Below are positions 63,809 through 64,000 of a stretch of 64,000 nucleotides of DNA, piece by piece; within the stretch, counting starts at the first letter, position 1, and each line of letters begins with the position of its first letter. Origin of the DNA: an uncultured Acidobacteriota bacterium (GTDB lineage Bacteria > Acidobacteriota > Vicinamibacteria > Marinacidobacterales > SMYC01); the NCBI GenBank assembly GCA_947259165.1, contig CAMYKY010000002.1, forward strand, positions 1 through 64,000. Direction: 5' to 3'. Both the position numbers and the translations under genes were made by a program. Below the pieces are notes generated by a model. It searched no databases. It was not told where the DNA came from and worked only from the letters and a program-made list of their open reading frames with translations.

Positions 63809-64000
63809 GTGAGAATCCTCACCGTCACGTCCTCCTACCCCAAGTACGCAGGGGATACGACAGCGCCTTTCATTGCCTCGATCACGAGGGCGTTGGCGGA
63901 GCGAGGGCACGAGCTGACGGTCGTTTTGCCCGCCCGGGTGGATCTCGACCCGGAGCCCATCCCCGGTGTCCGGTTCTGCCCCTTCCGGTACGCGCCGACC
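63809..64000 (+). CDS. GT4-type glycosyltransferase, 5' end only
   Basis: From a GTG at 63809, 64 codons are visible before the window ends. They read MRILTVTSSYPKYAGD, then APFIASITRALAERGHELTVVLP, the N-terminal GT-B fold start found in glycogen-synthase-like transferases acting on polysaccharides or lipids. TATAAT at 63791-63796 lies just upstream, divergent from clpC, but is close to the start codon. Confidence 0.78.
   Translation, partial: MRILTVTSSYPKYAGDTTAPFIASITRALAERGHELTVVLPARVDLDPEPIPGVRFCPFRYAPT

Overview
The window is GC-rich bacterial chromosome centred on the replication origin. Genes left of about 32 kb run mainly on the minus strand (atpC..atpF', bactofilin, parB, parA, rsmG, jag, yidC, yidD, rnpA, rpmH). 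Genes right of it run on the plus strand (dnaA, dnaN, gyrB, gyrA). DnaA-box clusters lie on both sides of dnaA, and a perfect 16-bp parS site lies beside rsmG. Alternative complex III genes, a bactofilin beside parAB, a cytosolic Ser/Thr kinase of a common acidobacterial layout and an ElbD-type ether-lipid enzyme suggest an aerobic acidobacterium. That assignment is inference; no rRNA is present.

Region by region. 0-4.5 kb: alternative complex III genes (ActA pentaheme cytochrome, fused ActB, ActE-like cytochrome, start of a further membrane-anchored cytochrome). 4.9-6.3 kb: a B3/4-domain protein and a type I IPP isomerase. 6.5-14.9 kb: a five-gene minus-strand operon (HAD phosphatase, LarA/DUF2088 protein, 1453-residue reductase/acyl-ligase/ACP/PlsC enzyme, SDR, YdjM-like membrane protein) with a readable promoter; it is the best candidate for a specialised lipid pathway, probably ether lipids. 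15-18.5 kb: FabH, a DUF255 thioredoxin-fold protein and a small secreted protein. 18.6-25.6 kb: a D12-class adenine methylase and a partial F-type ATP synthase operon (b', b, delta, alpha, gamma, beta, epsilon, without a and c). 25.6-40 kb: bactofilin, parAB, the rsmG-rpmH block, oriC, dnaA, dnaN, gyrB and gyrA; recF is absent between dnaN and gyrB, and a long palindromic element lies between gyrB and gyrA. 40-46 kb: two lipoproteins, a UvrD/PcrA helicase, an EF-hand plus scramblase-like protein and HMG-CoA lyase. 46-53.7 kb: a prephenate dehydratase with an export-like N-terminus, GlmS, a GlmU-like protein with a degenerate uridylyltransferase half, YvcK, a TPR protein, a leucine-dehydrogenase-family enzyme and RsmI. 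53.8-58.9 kb: a tightly overlapping plus-strand operon (GT2, SDR, DegT aminotransferase, phosphofructokinase, Ser/Thr kinase). 58.9-63.7 kb: a ClpC-like ATPase, a cupredoxin lipoprotein and a sulfatase-fold lipoprotein with Thr at the nucleophile position. The window ends inside a GT4 glycosyltransferase.

Most genes are housekeeping. The parts that most deserve a second look are the lipid operon, the YvcK/GlmU-like/GlmS block, the coupled PFK-kinase operon, the palindrome between the gyrase genes, and a parS/Noc-site hybrid palindrome at 40.1 kb.
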